Assembly: GCF_011386835.1 (NCBI RefSeq)
Contig: NC_088799.1
Coordinates: 71,877,302 to 71,941,301 of the forward strand
Reading direction: 5' to 3'
DNA: 64,000 bases
From: Chrysemys picta bellii
Taxonomy: Eukaryota; Chordata; Testudines; Emydidae
In this document: positions 1 to 10,973 of the stretch, piece by piece
Position numbering within the stretch: the stretch's first letter is position 1
How the letters are laid out: each line of letters begins with the position of its first letter
Translations under genes and position numbers: made by a program
Notes under the pieces: generated by a model
Told to the model about the DNA's origin: nothing
The model's database searches: none
The model's input: only the letters and a program-made list of their open reading frames with translations

Positions 1-1698
1 CACCAGAAGATAATGGTGCCTGCAATTTTTCACTCATAGTTCATTGAGGGTGCATAGCTATAAGCTCACTATTCCAGATTCTGAATAACTGTTTTTTCCC
101 CCAACCCATCACTCTGTCACAGATAATTAAAAATTCAGATATGATAAATTAAAAAAAAAACTATTTTGTGTTCTTCTAGTGCTGTTTAGTAGCAATTAAC
201 TAACAAACCCTATTCCCAGAGTGACCTTATTTGTGATGCAGGCACACAGAGAAGAAGGCAGCCATACTAGCTCCTGCACCACTAGAAACAAAGCAAAATG
301 GAGAATAGAATGAAGAGGAAAATCCATTTTATTTCCAAGCTCTTCAGAGGGTGAAAAAAGCAACAAGAAATTTTTTTTATTGTTTTATAAAGTTGTATTT
401 TTTTTAAACACCTTGAATTTGGATGGATTTCTGCTTGAAAAGCTGCCTTCCACATCCCAAACTTGGTGTAGATTTATGTGGTGACCTGTTCTTTCTTTCA
501 TCAGTGGGGATTTAATTGAATTTAGAGAGGTAATTTTTAAAAATAAATGCCCAAATTAATCTGTCTCCCTACTCCCCATCATTTATATATTTGTCGTGCT
601 CTTATGCAGACACCCATTGACTTCAGAGGGCTTTGGATAAGAGCCTCAGAGCCAAATCCAATCCTCATTAGTTAATGAAAAGTCAATGGGCATGGAATAA
701 CATAAGGGTTTACTCCTGTGGATCAAGCTGCAAGATCGTACCCTTGGCATATTTGGCAGAATACATACATGGGTGTCCATATTGGTTGCACACTGGGAAA
801 TATATTCATGCATACATACATAAATATTATACTTCCATTCCATTCCACTAACAGCCTAAACTTGGTCAAAAGATCAGGTTCAAAAGCACACAGTAGTCTG
901 TGGGTTAAACATTAGCTTTGGAGAATTCAGACGTTTTCCAAAACAATGAATGAGAGCAAAAATATGCATTTTTTGTGTGTGTCTCATATATAATTTAAAT
1001 ACTTTTCTGTATCAAATGGGTAAATCAGGAGCACATTTCATGAATGTAGATTGGATGCAATATATTAGCAACCTTCCCAGATCTGCAGTTAATAGTGTGA
1101 TGTCGAAGTGTGTTTTTACATATTTCCAGGCTAACTCAGACACCAAATGCAGACATTTGCATTCAGAGCAGTCCTAGGGGTTTATGACATTCCCTAGGGG
1201 CTTTCACAGCTATAAACCGATGACTAGATTATATTCATCCATGTAGGTTGTTTTTTTATTTGTGAGAGAACAGAGACAATATTTTCAATTTCAGATAATC
1301 TCCTCCAAGCACAACTCAAAAGAAATTCAATATAAATAGAAATATTCTTCATTGAAAAAATATTTCAGACCATTATGACTGAGAGAACTTTGGAGACTAG
1401 AAAGTGCTTATTCAAGATACGGGAGGGAGATGTGCCATTTTGTTGTATGTACCATACTTCTGAATGAAGTAAAAGGCCACCTTTTCATGTGTGGTGCCAT
1501 GGCACTGGTGACTATAATATTTTCACATATGTTTATCATGAATCAGGATTCTGTTGCAGATTATCCAATAAGGCACTGGTATTTTTACAGAAGCATAATT
1601 TTGCTCCATATTATATTTTCCCTCCCTTCATTGAAATTTTGATAAGGGTGGCAGAGACAGACATTCTAGAACAATATCTGGAAAGAAGGACTAGACTA
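1..1698. other. AT-rich stretch without a recognisable gene or repeat
   Basis: Both strands show only short open frames broken by stops, with no family motif, no splice-flanked exon I can defend and no terminal repeats. There are A and T homopolymer runs (for example near 150-165 and 370-400). I see nothing beyond AT-rich unique-looking DNA. Confidence 0.6.
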
Positions 1699-1888
1699 GG
1701 GGGGAGGGATAGCTCAGTGGTTTGCTCATTGGCCTGCTAAACCCAGGGTTGTGAGTTCAATCCTTGAGGGGACCACTTAGGGATCTGGGGCAAAATCAGT
1801 ACTTGGTCCTGCTAGTGAAGGCAGGGGGCTGGACTCAATGACCTTTCAAGGTCTCTTCCAGCTCTAGGAGATGGGATATCTCCATTAA
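1699..1888 (+). mobile_element. tRNA-derived SINE (turtle pol III SINE type)
   Basis: The head is tRNA-like. An A-box-like TAGCTCAGTGG lies near 1709-1719 and a B-box-like GAGTTCAATCC at 1753-1763, the internal pol III promoter of tRNA genes. A middle region with GGGATCTGGGGC follows. The tail has the pattern CTGGACTCAATGACC, then AAGGTCTCTTCCAGC, which resembles the 3' end of CR1 LINEs. Tail sharing between tortoise pol III SINEs and CR1 is established knowledge and would let CR1 reverse transcriptase mobilise this element in trans. The copy is close to full length. I could not define a clear target-site duplication. A second copy lies at 55449-55592. Confidence 0.9.
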
Positions 1889-2129
1889 TTTATAACCTAT
1901 TGTAGATGGCAATTCCATATGAGGACACCATGTAATGGGTGGTCACATAGATCATATTGAGCATATATAGGTAGATCTGATAGATAAAAAGATAAACTCT
2001 AAATAACCACCTCCCCTGTACATGGTTCCCCAACTCCCCACACAGACTGTCTTGAGTTACCACCATCATTCTAGGCAAAACTTAACAAAAACACCCCACC
2101 CAACAACTCAGAATCCACGAATAATATAA

Positions 2130-2260
2130 TTTTATAAGTTTATACATTTGAATGACAGAAGGGTTATGATTATCTAGTCTGACCTCCTGTATAACACAGG
2201 CCAGAGAACGTCGCCCAATAATTCTTTTATTAAGCCCATAACTTCTTCTGGGTTATAATG
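2130..2260 (-). repeat. Old CR1-like 3' end fragment (tentative)
   Basis: The plus strand reads TTATGATTATCTAGTCTGACC and then a stretch with ATAACACAGGCC. This is the complement of a CR1-type tail (TAGATGATC plus a repeated TATG-like end). It is short and diverged, with no coding part visible, so the assignment is by pattern only. Confidence 0.35.
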
Positions 2261-2802
2261 TATCTGGTAGGGAGATGCACTGTCTTGATTTAAATATAAA
2301 TACATATAAATATATAAATATTTCACTCCTGCCTCTGGATGGTCATATTTCCAGAGATGCCAGGCTGTTGGAGAAAAGTGGTGGAGGAGTATTTGAGTGG
2401 ATACATTTATTTAAGGTCTCTAATATGTTTTTTAAAACCAAAATAAGTGCACACCTATTAGGAAAAGATCATTTAAATACTAGTAGTAATAAATGTTATA
2501 TAGTTAATAAAACAATTACCACTTAGCTCTTAGGATTTGAGCTGTTCAAGAAATTTACAATTAAATGTTTTTGTTGTAAAATGTCAGTTCATTGAAACAA
2601 ACTGTGGGAAGAGGTCAGTTTCAATAAACCTCCTGATTCAATTTAAAAAAAAAATTCTTCAGAACTCTACAATGTTCTATTTTTTATGCAGTGCAGTTGT
2701 AGTTGTGTAAGTCCCAGTATATTAGAGAAACAAGGTGGGTGAGGTAATATCTTTTATTGGGTCAACTTCTGTTGGTGAGAGAGTCAAGCTTTTGAGCCAC
2801 AC

Positions 2803-3480
2803 AGGCTATGTCTACACTGCAATATAACTCTGGGCTTGCCCGGGCTCAAAACTAATCCCTAATTGCATCTACACTGCAATTGCACTAACCCAGGACTCGG
2901 ACCCCGCAGGGCTGAAGGGTCAGAGTTTGAGTCAAGCAGGGGTCTGAGCCCTATTGCTTTGTAGTGTGCCGCAGCCCCACTTCCTCAGGTTTTGGGAGTC
3001 ATCTGGAAATATCCCACAAATCCATGGGACAACTTCCTTGTCCTTTCTATCCCAAAAATCTGCAATCAACTTTATTGAAAACAGAAGCTCGTCCCTCCGC
3101 ACCCCCCTAGGGCAAACAGTATTAACCCATTCTGTTTTGATCACTGATCTACAAGCATGCCATCAGTGAGCTTCCTGGGTTTGCAATGAAGAGTGAACTG
3201 ACCAGCTGCTTTGCTGGTAATGTGCAGGGCGGACACCTGTTTTCCCACAGTGCACCACAATCCTACAGCTAAAGCTGCCACATTTCAGGGGCGGGGCAGG
3301 TGGTGCTATGGACTCTGGGATATGGTTACTTTGACTCAGGTCTGTGCACTGCAGTATGGATGCCACAGCCCTATGTTTGAGCACAAGTTAGAAAAGTCTT
3401 AATGTAGGGTTTAAATACAATCTAGATGCTAAAGCCCAGGGTTTCTTAGCATGGGTCAGCTGACTTGCTAACCCTACCTG
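2803..3480. mobile_element. Non-autonomous DNA transposon inserted in the PLE
   Basis: This sequence interrupts the PLE terminus, which resumes at about 3490. The flanks are GAGCCACAC on the left and GAGCTCACAC on the right, an imperfect 8-10 bp duplication compatible with hAT insertion. It begins AGGCTATGTCTACACTGC, a start common to turtle MITE-like elements. Its right end shows no good inverted repeat, so the family is uncertain. No transposase frame is present. Confidence 0.5.
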
Positions 3481-3650
3481 AGCTCACACTCTTCTTGAGG
3501 TCTGGGAAAGGTACTCTGAGTGTCACAGCTGAAAGCAAGGTGGAACAGATTGTTTAGCATAAGAAGTTAGCACACATTCTTACAGACCATTCAAGGTAGA
3601 ATGGCCCATTAACACCTTTGCCTTTAGCTGTGATGCTGAGTACCTTTCCC

Positions 3651-3689
3651 ACACCTGAAGAGAGCTTTGTGTGGCTTGAAAAATTGTCT
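3651..3689 (+). ncRNA. Decayed hammerhead-like motif, PLE family A right arm
   Basis: Order seen: ACAC (3651-3654), CTGAAGA (3655-3661), a weak five-pair stem II (GAGCT 3662-3666 with GGCTT 3673-3677, including G-U pairs), GAAA (3678-3681), AATT, then GTCT (3686-3689). The outer arms ACAC/GTCT pair at three of four positions. The expected AGCU of stem III is lost, so I infer that this copy is inactive. Confidence 0.4.
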
Positions 3690-3758
3690 CTCACCAAAAG
3701 AAATTGGGCCAATAAAAGAAATTATCTCACCCACCTTGTCTCTCTAGTATTCTATTTT

Positions 3759-3960
3759 GACATTTTTTTAATGGAAAGTTTCATTTTCTGTTCAAAACGA
3801 CTTTTCATTTCTAAATTTTAATGTATAATAAAAGGATAAAAATGTTAAAAGGTCAAAATCACAATGAAACATTTCAATCTACCCGATCTGAATTTTTTTG
3901 CGATTATCAGTTTGCAAAAAAAATTGAGATTTTGACTTTTTGCCCTGATTCACGGCAGGA
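3759..3960. repeat. AT-rich dispersed repeat fragment
   Basis: The stretch is rich in AAAATG, TTTCATTT and GGTCAAAATC words that recur at 14795-14945, 24868-25290 and 32300-32640. It appears to be a fragment of one AT-rich dispersed family. No terminal repeat is preserved here. Confidence 0.35.
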
Positions 3961-4802
3961 GAAAGATTTGAATCTGGAAAACTGTCACAAGACAGGGAAC
4001 CTGTTTCCTTCCTAGCTGTGCTTATTATGGACCACCAACTGCTTCTTGCAGAAACTACAGCCCTAAAGCAAATACATACTTCTTAAGAAAATAGAACATA
4101 CACTTCCTTTAAATATTTCAGAAAGGCAGCTAGATTTCTAACTTTTCCTTTCTTTACCAGAGAATCATTATCCTCTGCTACAACATTTATATTGTGAGAA
4201 TTGTGTACAGTAAATCATAATCTTTATCCACAGAGGATAAGGAAAGGGAAAGTGGATGTGTGTTTTAGACAAGGTGAAATATGTCTGTCTTTACACTTAG
4301 TTTTGCATTTTTTATGTGTATTCTGGTTACATCGCATTAGAGCATTTGCATATTTATCCATATGTATCATCTTATTAAAGATGATATGACCTGACACTGT
4401 ACTAAAGCAGAAATGCACAAGGCATTTGCTTCAAATATCTATTTTCTGTTCACCAGTACAATGAGTTCTTAGGTTTTTCTTCTGGACTAGGTTTCTCCTG
4501 TTTTCATTCCCATCCTCACCTCCCTGCTTTGATGATCTTTCCCTAACCAGTAATATGTTATATATATAAATTATCATAGCAGATTAGACCATGGATTTGT
4601 CTAATCCACTTTCTTATTTGGGACAGTAATCAATATCAGATACTTTAAAAGAAGGTACAAAAACCCTGAAGTGGATTGTGGAATAAACTGCCCAAAAGGG
4701 ACCTCTGTTGGTGATTTGATTATGCCCTGAAGCATGAGGGTTGATTTCCTTTCCAAACTCCTGTTTTTTTGTTTTGTTTTTTTAATTCACTAACTATCTC
4801 TT
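3961..4802. other. No gene or clear repeat seen
   Basis: AT-rich sequence with a short TATATATATA tract near 4560. Open frames are short and do not match any family I recognise. Confidence 0.5.
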
Positions 4803-5049
4803 AGGGTACATCTATATTAGCATAAATGGCCATGGCTGGCCCGGGTCCACTGACTGAGGCTCGTGGGGCTCAGGCTTTGGGGCTAAAATTTGCTGTGTAT
4901 ACAATGGGGCTCATGCTGGAGCTGAAGCTCTTGGACCCTTCATCTTTGCAGGGTCCCAGAGCCAAACATCTACACAGCCCCAGAGCCTGAGCCCCAAGAG
5001 TCTGAATCAGCTGACATGGACCAGCTGTGGGTTTTTTATCCCCACGTAG
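4803..5049. mobile_element. DNA transposon remnant adjoining a PLE
   Basis: It begins TAGGGTACATCTATATTAG and ends CCCCACGTAGATAG. These are imperfect complements of each other around the core TACATCTA / TACGTAGA, as in turtle MITEs whose ends read AGGGTACGTCTACAC. The interior contains repeated GAGCC and GGGGCTCAGGC words in both orientations. It directly abuts PLE sequence at 5050 and seems to have removed that element's end. Confidence 0.5.
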
Positions 5050-5155
5050 ATAGATTGTTTAGCATAAGTAGTAACATGTATTCTAAGAGACCATTCAAGA
5101 TGAAGTGGCCCGTTAACACCTTCGCAGTTATAGGACAAAAAAGGGGGTTAGTGGA

Positions 5156-5434
5156 TTACAGATTGTTGTAATAAACCATAAATCCCATGTCTTTATTATG
5201 AGCATGATTTTTAGTATCTAAAAGATATGAATTTAAGCTCCCAGGTTCATCTTTTGAAGGCATTGTGCAGATTTTCTTTGACAGTGAGGACTGAGATGTC
5301 AGATATGGAGTTATTCTTTTGTGAATGGATGATATGGTGTTTTTGTCTTTTATCATTTTTCTGTGTGAGTTCATTTGAGAGTGTCCCACATAGTTGTTAT
5401 TGGGGCATTTAGTGCACTGGATGAGGTACACCAC
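5156..5434 (-). pseudogene. PLE GIY-YIG endonuclease fragment
   Basis: A 92-aa frame starts MVYLIQCTKCPNNNYVGHSQ. VYLI stands for the GIY strand, C-x2-C follows, and NYVG stands for YIG. HRKM occupies the place of the usual R-x-R-x-x-x-H region. PLEs pair a reverse transcriptase with this endonuclease, which nicks the target for priming. Downstream residues do not preserve the catalytic Glu in this frame, and no reverse transcriptase domain is in the window, so this is a broken C-terminal piece. Confidence 0.7.
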
Positions 5435-5513
5435 ATGTTAAGATAGGCATATGTAAGACCCATGGATCTTGAAAAGTGCATTGTAGGAGAGTATTGATCA
5501 TCGTAGCAGTGGA

Positions 5514-6194
5514 CAGGGCCGGCTCTAGGCACCAGCAAAACAAGCTGGTGCTTGGGGCGGCACATTTTTAGGGGCGGCATGGCTGGCGCCAGAATGCCGC
5601 CCCTAAAAATGTGCGCCGGCCGCCCTAGCTCACCTCCGCTGCTGCTGCCACGGCGCGCGAAACAGCTGATTCGCGCACCGCTACTGGCCCTCCCTCCCAG
5701 GATCTCAAACGTGGGAGGGAGGGGGAGCAGCGGCGCGCGAATCAGCTGTTTTGCGCGCCGCGGCGGCTCGGGGTCTCCCCCTCCCTCCCAGGCTCTCAAA
5801 CCTGGGAGGGAGGGGGAGATCCCGAGCGGCCGCGGCGTGCGAAACAGCTGTTTCATGCGCTGCTGCTCCCCCTCCCTCCCAGACTTGAGAGCCTGGGAGA
5901 GAAGGGGAGAAGTGGCGCCCGCTTCTCCCCCTCCCTCCTAGGCTTGAGGGGGAGCCCCTCCCTCCCTCCCAGGCTCTCAAACCTGGGAGGGAGGGGGAGA
6001 CTCCGAGTGGCCGCGGCGCGGCGCCGCTTCTCCCCCTCCCTCCTAGGCTTGAGAGCCTGGGGGGAGGAGGCAGGGCTGGGGATTTGGGGAAGGGGCGGAG
6101 TTGAGGCGGGGCCGGGGGCGGGGTAATTAAATAAGGGGGGGGGCAGCCAAAATTGTTTTTGCTTTGGGCGGCAAAAATCCTAGAGCCGGCCCTG
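5514..6194. mobile_element. Non-autonomous hAT transposon, CAGGGCCGGCT family
   Basis: Left end CAGGGCCGGCTCTAGG, right end CCTAGAGCCGGCCCTG: perfect short inverted repeats of hAT type. The host sequence GCAGTGGA is duplicated exactly on both sides (5506-5513 and 6195-6202), the 8-bp duplication typical of hAT. The interior is GC-rich and made of repeated, partly palindromic units around CTCCCAGGCTCTCAAACCTG, with GCGCGCGAA words. There is no transposase. It interrupts the PLE coding block and is therefore younger than that insertion. Frames of 129 and 161 aa across it are repeat artefacts. Confidence 0.93.
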
Positions 6195-7132
6195 GCAGTG
6201 GAGATATGTCTGCATGTTTTGCATCTGTTTTTCTGGCAGAATCAAGTGCAGCTTTGAGTTGGTGTGTCCTGGTCTGTGGGAAGCTAGTTTCTGATAATAA
6301 GCTTGGTGAAGTTGGGCAGTTGTTTGAAGACCAGAAGAGGAGGTTCAGAAAAGATTTCTTTCAGGATGTGGTTCCCATCGAGTATGGGTTGTAGTTCAAT
6401 GATACTGTCACGCTGTCTGGAATGGCTCACAACCATGAGTGTCAATCTCAGGGTAAGCTGTCAAAAATGTGGGAGGAAGTTGGGAAGAAAAATGAAGACT
6501 TTAAATTGAACAAGTAACTTACAAATAAGGATCTGGAGCCAGATTTACTTCATAGGTTCCCCCAACACAAGCCAGTGAAATGCAGCCTCCTGAATCCATG
6601 CTCCAGAAAATCTTCCATAAACAGAGGGTCAACAACACACAGTATTCTTGATCCCTAATTTTTAAGGGAGCCAAAGTCAGCCCGCAGAACGTCAAGTTGC
6701 ATAGGGTAGTTAAATGAAAATTAAAAGGAAGCAAACTGCATGGAAATTTTTCAAAAACACCATAATAGAGGCTCAAACTATATGTATGCCCCCAAATTAA
6801 AAAAAAAGTAAGAGGAACAAAACAAAAAAAAATGTCACCGTGGCTAAACACCAGAGTAAAAGATGTGGTTAGAAACAGAAAGACATCTTTTAAAAATTGG
6901 AAGTTAAATCCTACTGAAGGACACAGAAAGGAACATAAACTCTGACAAGTCAAGTGTAAAAGTATAATTAAGCAGGCCAAAAAAGAATTTGAAGAGCAAC
7001 TAGTAAAAGACACAAAAACTAGCAGCAATTTTTTAAAAGTACACCAGAAGCAAGAAGCCTGCCAAACAATCAGGTGGATTACCAAGGTGCTAAAGGAGCA
7101 CTCAAGGAAGACAAGGCCATTGCGCAGATGCT

Positions 7133-7502
7133 AAGGCTAGGGCCTGGGTCCCCTCTCCCCCTTGCACTGCACCAGGCCACGGAGGAGCATGGCTAATACA
7201 GACTGCAACTTGTCCCTGAAGTAAGGGGCTAGACTTTGGTTGTGGTTGGCTCCCATGGCGAGTGCAAGCCAAAGGACTGCACTGACCCCTGGAAGGGGGG
7301 TGAAAAAGAAGTAGTTGGCACTGCCAGAGGGCAGTGTCCTGAGGAGGACACCACCGAGTGGGAGAGCAACGCGGGTCCGAAACAGCGGAATAGAACAGAC
7401 AATGGGCAAAACGCCACCCGCAGAGGGCGCTCCGGAGCTAGACTAGCTAATTCCCAGAGCAACCAGCAGGAGGTGCCAGCGGTGGTGAGTTCACACCGTT
7501 AC
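7133..7502. mobile_element. Unclassified insertion inside the CR1 remnant
   Basis: CR1 coding stops near 7132 and resumes at about 7503. The intervening GC-richer segment contains GAGGGCGCTCCGGAGC and AACCAGCAGGAGGTGCC and ends near CACACCGTTACA. It may be part of an LTR or SINE-like turtle repeat, but I see no diagnostic terminus. CR1 material is also missing across the junction, so a deletion accompanied it. Confidence 0.4.
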
Positions 7503-8372
7503 ACGGGACTAGTGCTATATAACATATTCATAAATGATCCAGAAAAAGGGGTGATCAGTGAGGTGGTGAAGTTTGCAGACAATACTAAATTACGCAAGAT
7601 AGCTAATCCAAACCTGGCTGTGAAGAGTAACAAAGGGATCTCACAAAACTGGGTGACTGGGCAAGAAAATGGCAGATGAAATTCAATGTTGACAAAGGCA
7701 AGTAATACACACTGGAAAACATCATCCCAACCATACTTACAAAATGATGGGGTCTAAATTAGTTGTTACCACTCAACAAAGAGATCTTGGAATCATCGTG
7801 GATAGTTCTCTGAAAACATCTGCTCAATGTTCAGCAGCTGTCAAAAAGAATGTTAGGAAGCAGAGATATATAATAAGACAGAAAATATCATAATGCTAAA
7901 ATATAAATGCATGCTATGCCCACATCTTGAATACTACGTGCAGTTCTCCCCCCAACACCCCATCTCAAGAAAGATATATTATAATTAGAAAAAGTCCAGA
8001 TAAGGGCATCAAAAATTATTAGGGATATGGAACAGCTTCCATATGAGGAGAGATTAAAAAACTGGGATTGTTCATCTTAGAAAAAAGATATCTAGGAGGT
8101 ATATGATAGAGGTCTATAAAATCATGAACAGTATGGAGAAAGTGAATAAGGAAGTGTTATTCATCCCTTCACATAACAGAAAAACCATGAGTCACCCAAT
8201 GTTATTAATAGGCACTGGATATACAACAAACAAAATAAAGTACTTCTTCACACAATACACAATCAGCTTGCGGAACTCATTGCCAGGGGGTGTTGTGAAG
8301 GCCAAAAATATACCTGGTTTCAAAGAAGAATTAGATGAGTTCATGGAGGATAGGTTCATCAATGTTTGTTAA
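7503..8372 (+). pseudogene. CR1 reverse transcriptase C-terminal pseudogene
   Basis: The frame around 7506 gives GLVLYNIFINDPEKG and, at 7572-7583, F-A-D-N. The family consensus is F-A-D-D, where both Asp residues bind catalytic metal, so the second catalytic Asp has become Asn. The frame stops at 7679 and is shifted before the C-terminal piece at 8103-8372, which ends ...FKEELDEFMEDR. The enzyme would be inactive even if expressed. Confidence 0.8.
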
Positions 8373-8577
8373 CCAAGACAGTAAGGAATACAACCCCAAG
8401 CGCCGGATGTCCCTAAATCTTTTGACTGCCAGGAGCTGGGGCTGGAGGACAGGAGATGGATCACTCAATAAATTGCCCTGTTCTGTTCACTCACTCTGAA
8501 GCATCTGGCACAGGTCACTGTTGCAAGACAGGATTGGTCTGAGTCAGTATGACCATTCTTACTTTCTTATGTAGGGC

Positions 8578-10095
8578 CAGCACTAGAAAGGAAAGGAAAG
8601 GTCAGCCAAGGCATGAAAGAACCTTCACCAAAAGTGTTCTTATGGTGCGCTGACCAGAAGCAGAAGCTAGCTGTACCCATGGTGGAATTCTGCAGGGAGG
8701 GTGATAGCAGTAAATGCTCTCCTCTCCCACCTTCTTCCTCTTTATTATGGCTTTGCTGCAGCATCAAGCAGAAGGAGAAGACAAGATGAGACCAACGTTT
8801 TTTTCCCCATTGACCTAAAATAGGCTTAAAATATTGCCGATTGCCCACTCATTTGTTCCCAGTAGGGATGGCAAGTAAAACATTTCCTGTGTTATTTTTT
8901 TCACTTGTCCTAACCTTTATTTATTAGTTAAACAAAGTTATTAATAATCATGCACTTGTACCCCAGGATTCCATGTAAGCATCTCACACAACTCTCAAGT
9001 GGCAATGTCCATTTATCTTAAAATAGTACAGACTGATATTTAAAGATTGATATTGGCTTAAATCATTTGTGGTTTGAGTGTTTAAAAACAAAGGGATTAA
9101 TTTACGCACATTCTCACAGAAAATCCCTGGTCAATTGCTGTATACCTCCACAATTGCAGTTATCAAAAAGAAGACATATCTTTTGGGAGCTGATATTTCC
9201 CATTTTCTGCAGGCAGAAAATGTTTCCATGTGAGGGAGAGTTGTGATTTAGAATTTTTCTGAAAAACCCTGACATATATTTGTGAGTAACTTGTTCATAT
9301 TAGATCTCAAGGAATGTAGCTAAAAGTTCTATTTATTTATTTTTTAAATGTTCTTTAAGGCTCTACTATTCCTCAGGTGAAAGAGAAAATACCTATCCAC
9401 CCTGAAATGGTTGGGAAAATAATATACTTTCTTTTCTTAAAGATTTTTATCCTTAAAATAAAATAATCAGAAGGCATAGTCGAAGCACACACAACTAGTT
9501 CCAACAGAGCATATCCCAATATTTTGTATTTCATCACATATGCGAGTTTTATGCTTGCCAAAACCATGGTGAAAATATAAGCTATCCATGTCCTATCCAA
9601 AGGGTTCTTAAAGGTATAAATCACTGCATACTGATTATACTTTGTTATATCGATGGGGCTCAGGTCTGTGTACCTCTATACTACAAGTTCTGTGTCTTTC
9701 AAGCTCAAGGCCACAACAAGTGGTTTCTTATTTAACTCTTCCCAATATATTAAAGAGTTACTTTTTGCAGCCCAGAAGGTAAATCTTGTAATTAAAGGTT
9801 TAAACTTTCATTTTTTCATCCCCTCTATCATTGATCAAGGGGAGGATTAAGACTTTCTAATAAAGACAAGAGTTAAAAAAAATAGTGAGCTGCATTTCTT
9901 TTTCACACCATCTAAACTATTCATTATCAAATTAGACTATATGACTATATGGGTCAGTTCCTGTCTCATAAAGCCTCTTAAGCCTGTTAGTACATGTCTA
10001 ACATACTTCTGAGTGTTATCTAAATAAAATCCTAATAATACTATATAACAATTAATGTGATATATAGTGTTCTTTGTCCAAGAAGAAGTGGTTAT
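8578..10095. other. No gene or clear repeat seen
   Basis: AT-rich DNA with short frames only. I recognise no family motif or terminal repeat. Confidence 0.5.
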
Positions 10096-10099
10096 AAGA

Positions 10100-10235
10100 A
10101 TTTATTCCTTATATCATGCAACACCCCTGAGAGTTAGCTAAGCATTATTCAGCATAAAGAAGGCAAATGATTTGCCCAAGATAAGACTGTGAGCCAGTGG
10201 TTGAGGTGGGAGCAGAATCCAAGGAAACTGGCTCC
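10100..10235 (-). repeat. MIR-like (CORE-SINE) fragment
   Basis: The plus strand has the antisense MIR pattern: CACCCCTGAGAGTTAG, then GGCAAATGATTTGCCCAAG, then a GACTGTGAGCCAGTGG region and GCAGAATCCAAG. The match is diverged, as expected for an old element. Confidence 0.6.
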
Positions 10236-10973
10236 ATTTCCCAATGATTGGCAATGTTCAGCTAAAGGCACAGAAGTCATATTTCCAAAACTCTGCTGAT
10301 CTTTGTAGCAACCCAAAGTGTAAACAAAGCTTTTTTTCATGTAATCTATAGAATGAGATTCATCAGTTTTCGTTGTGGCTTTTGAGTGCCTTTGTCACCC
10401 TGTAATCTCACATGTATTCCTTTTATTGTTAGACTCACAAGGAGAGCCGAGTACGCCCACTGGAGCCAATGGAAGTTTCTAATTTTCTAACTTTCTGGGA
10501 GGAGTGGAGCCCTTGGTGAGATATCCTTCCTATTTAGCCTCGGAAATTAGGATGAAAGGTTTTTGAGTCTCTCGGTTTCTGAATAAATGCTTCAGGCCTT
10601 TGAACTGTAATTTTAGTGATCACATCTTCCTGTGTTTTTCCTAATTAAATGTACCCTATCAATATCTATCATAGACATTTGGAATTTGGCCATCACCATC
10701 GTATCTAGACATTAGTGTCCCAATTAGGGAACACAACTAACAATGATTACACTAGCTGCCATGCTGGATTGTATAAATGTGTACACCTCTCATCTTGTAC
10801 GGGGAGATTTTGGCAAACCAGTAAAGTGCCTGAAACCACTATGGTTTATTGCTAAAAGTCAGCAGGCTGTAAAGTGGCCATGCAGCAGCTTCAGCTTGAC
10901 CAAGGCAGGAGGGGAGTGGGTTTTGGGTGCCACAGAAAGGGAAGCTTGACTCCGTGTCTTTCCTGATAAGAAT

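Larger units (their letters stand above)
2684..3749. mobile_element. Penelope-like element terminus, family A, inverted foldback copy
   Basis: The left part (2684-2802, then 3490-3620) is antisense, and the right part (about 3622-3749) is the same terminal sequence in sense orientation. For example, GGTGGGTGAGGTAATATC near 2733 on the left answers the complementary TTATCTCACCCACC near 3722 on the right. The unit is bounded by TTCTATTTT at 2675-2683 and 3750-3758, a 9-bp candidate target-site duplication. It is non-coding and belongs to the same family as the element at 5050-6416, sharing the block AGATTGTTTAGCATAAG. Each arm carries a decayed hammerhead-like motif, and a DNA transposon at 2803-3480 splits the left one. 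Confidence 0.7.
5050..6416 (-). mobile_element. Penelope-like element, family A, interrupted by a hAT
   Basis: This is antisense PLE sequence in two blocks, 5050-5513 and 6195-6416, separated by a complete hAT insertion. Reading the minus strand, the 6195-6416 block encodes a decayed PLLVFKQLPN-type segment and then NRCKTCRHIS, matching the Cys/His-containing region that precedes the PLE endonuclease. The 5156-5434 block encodes the start of a GIY-YIG domain. Stop codons and frameshifts are frequent, so it is dead. It shares the AGATTGTTTAGCATAAG block with the element at 2684-3749. Confidence 0.75.
6650..8577 (+). mobile_element. CR1 LINE remnant, 5'-truncated and internally deleted
   Basis: Plus-strand sequence encodes recognisable CR1 ORF2 pieces: KAKKEFEEQL-like coding near 6975, then after an insertion at 7133-7502 the reverse transcriptase block GLVLYNIFIND and FADNTKL (7506-7595), and finally the C-terminal [17 protein letters not shown] part (8103-8372). 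The 3' end (about 8540-8577) closes with a CR1-type tail reading GACCATTCTTACTTTCTTATG. Much of the central reverse transcriptase is missing. The copy is dead. The left boundary is approximate and might begin near 6540. Confidence 0.85.

Noticed and set aside
1708..1780. Possible functional tRNA gene
   Set aside because: A and B boxes are present, but the cloverleaf is decayed and the unit continues into a SINE body and CR1-like tail. The second copy at 55449 confirms a repeat.
5371..5980. 161-aa, 129-aa and 91-aa frames
   Set aside because: These are translations of the palindromic minisatellite in the hAT at 5514-6194, with a short PLE tail in one case.
6519..7085. 188-aa antisense frame, hydrophobic
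   Set aside because: It runs antisense to CR1 reverse transcriptase coding. The hydrophobic look comes from the complement of a lysine-rich, A-rich coding strand.
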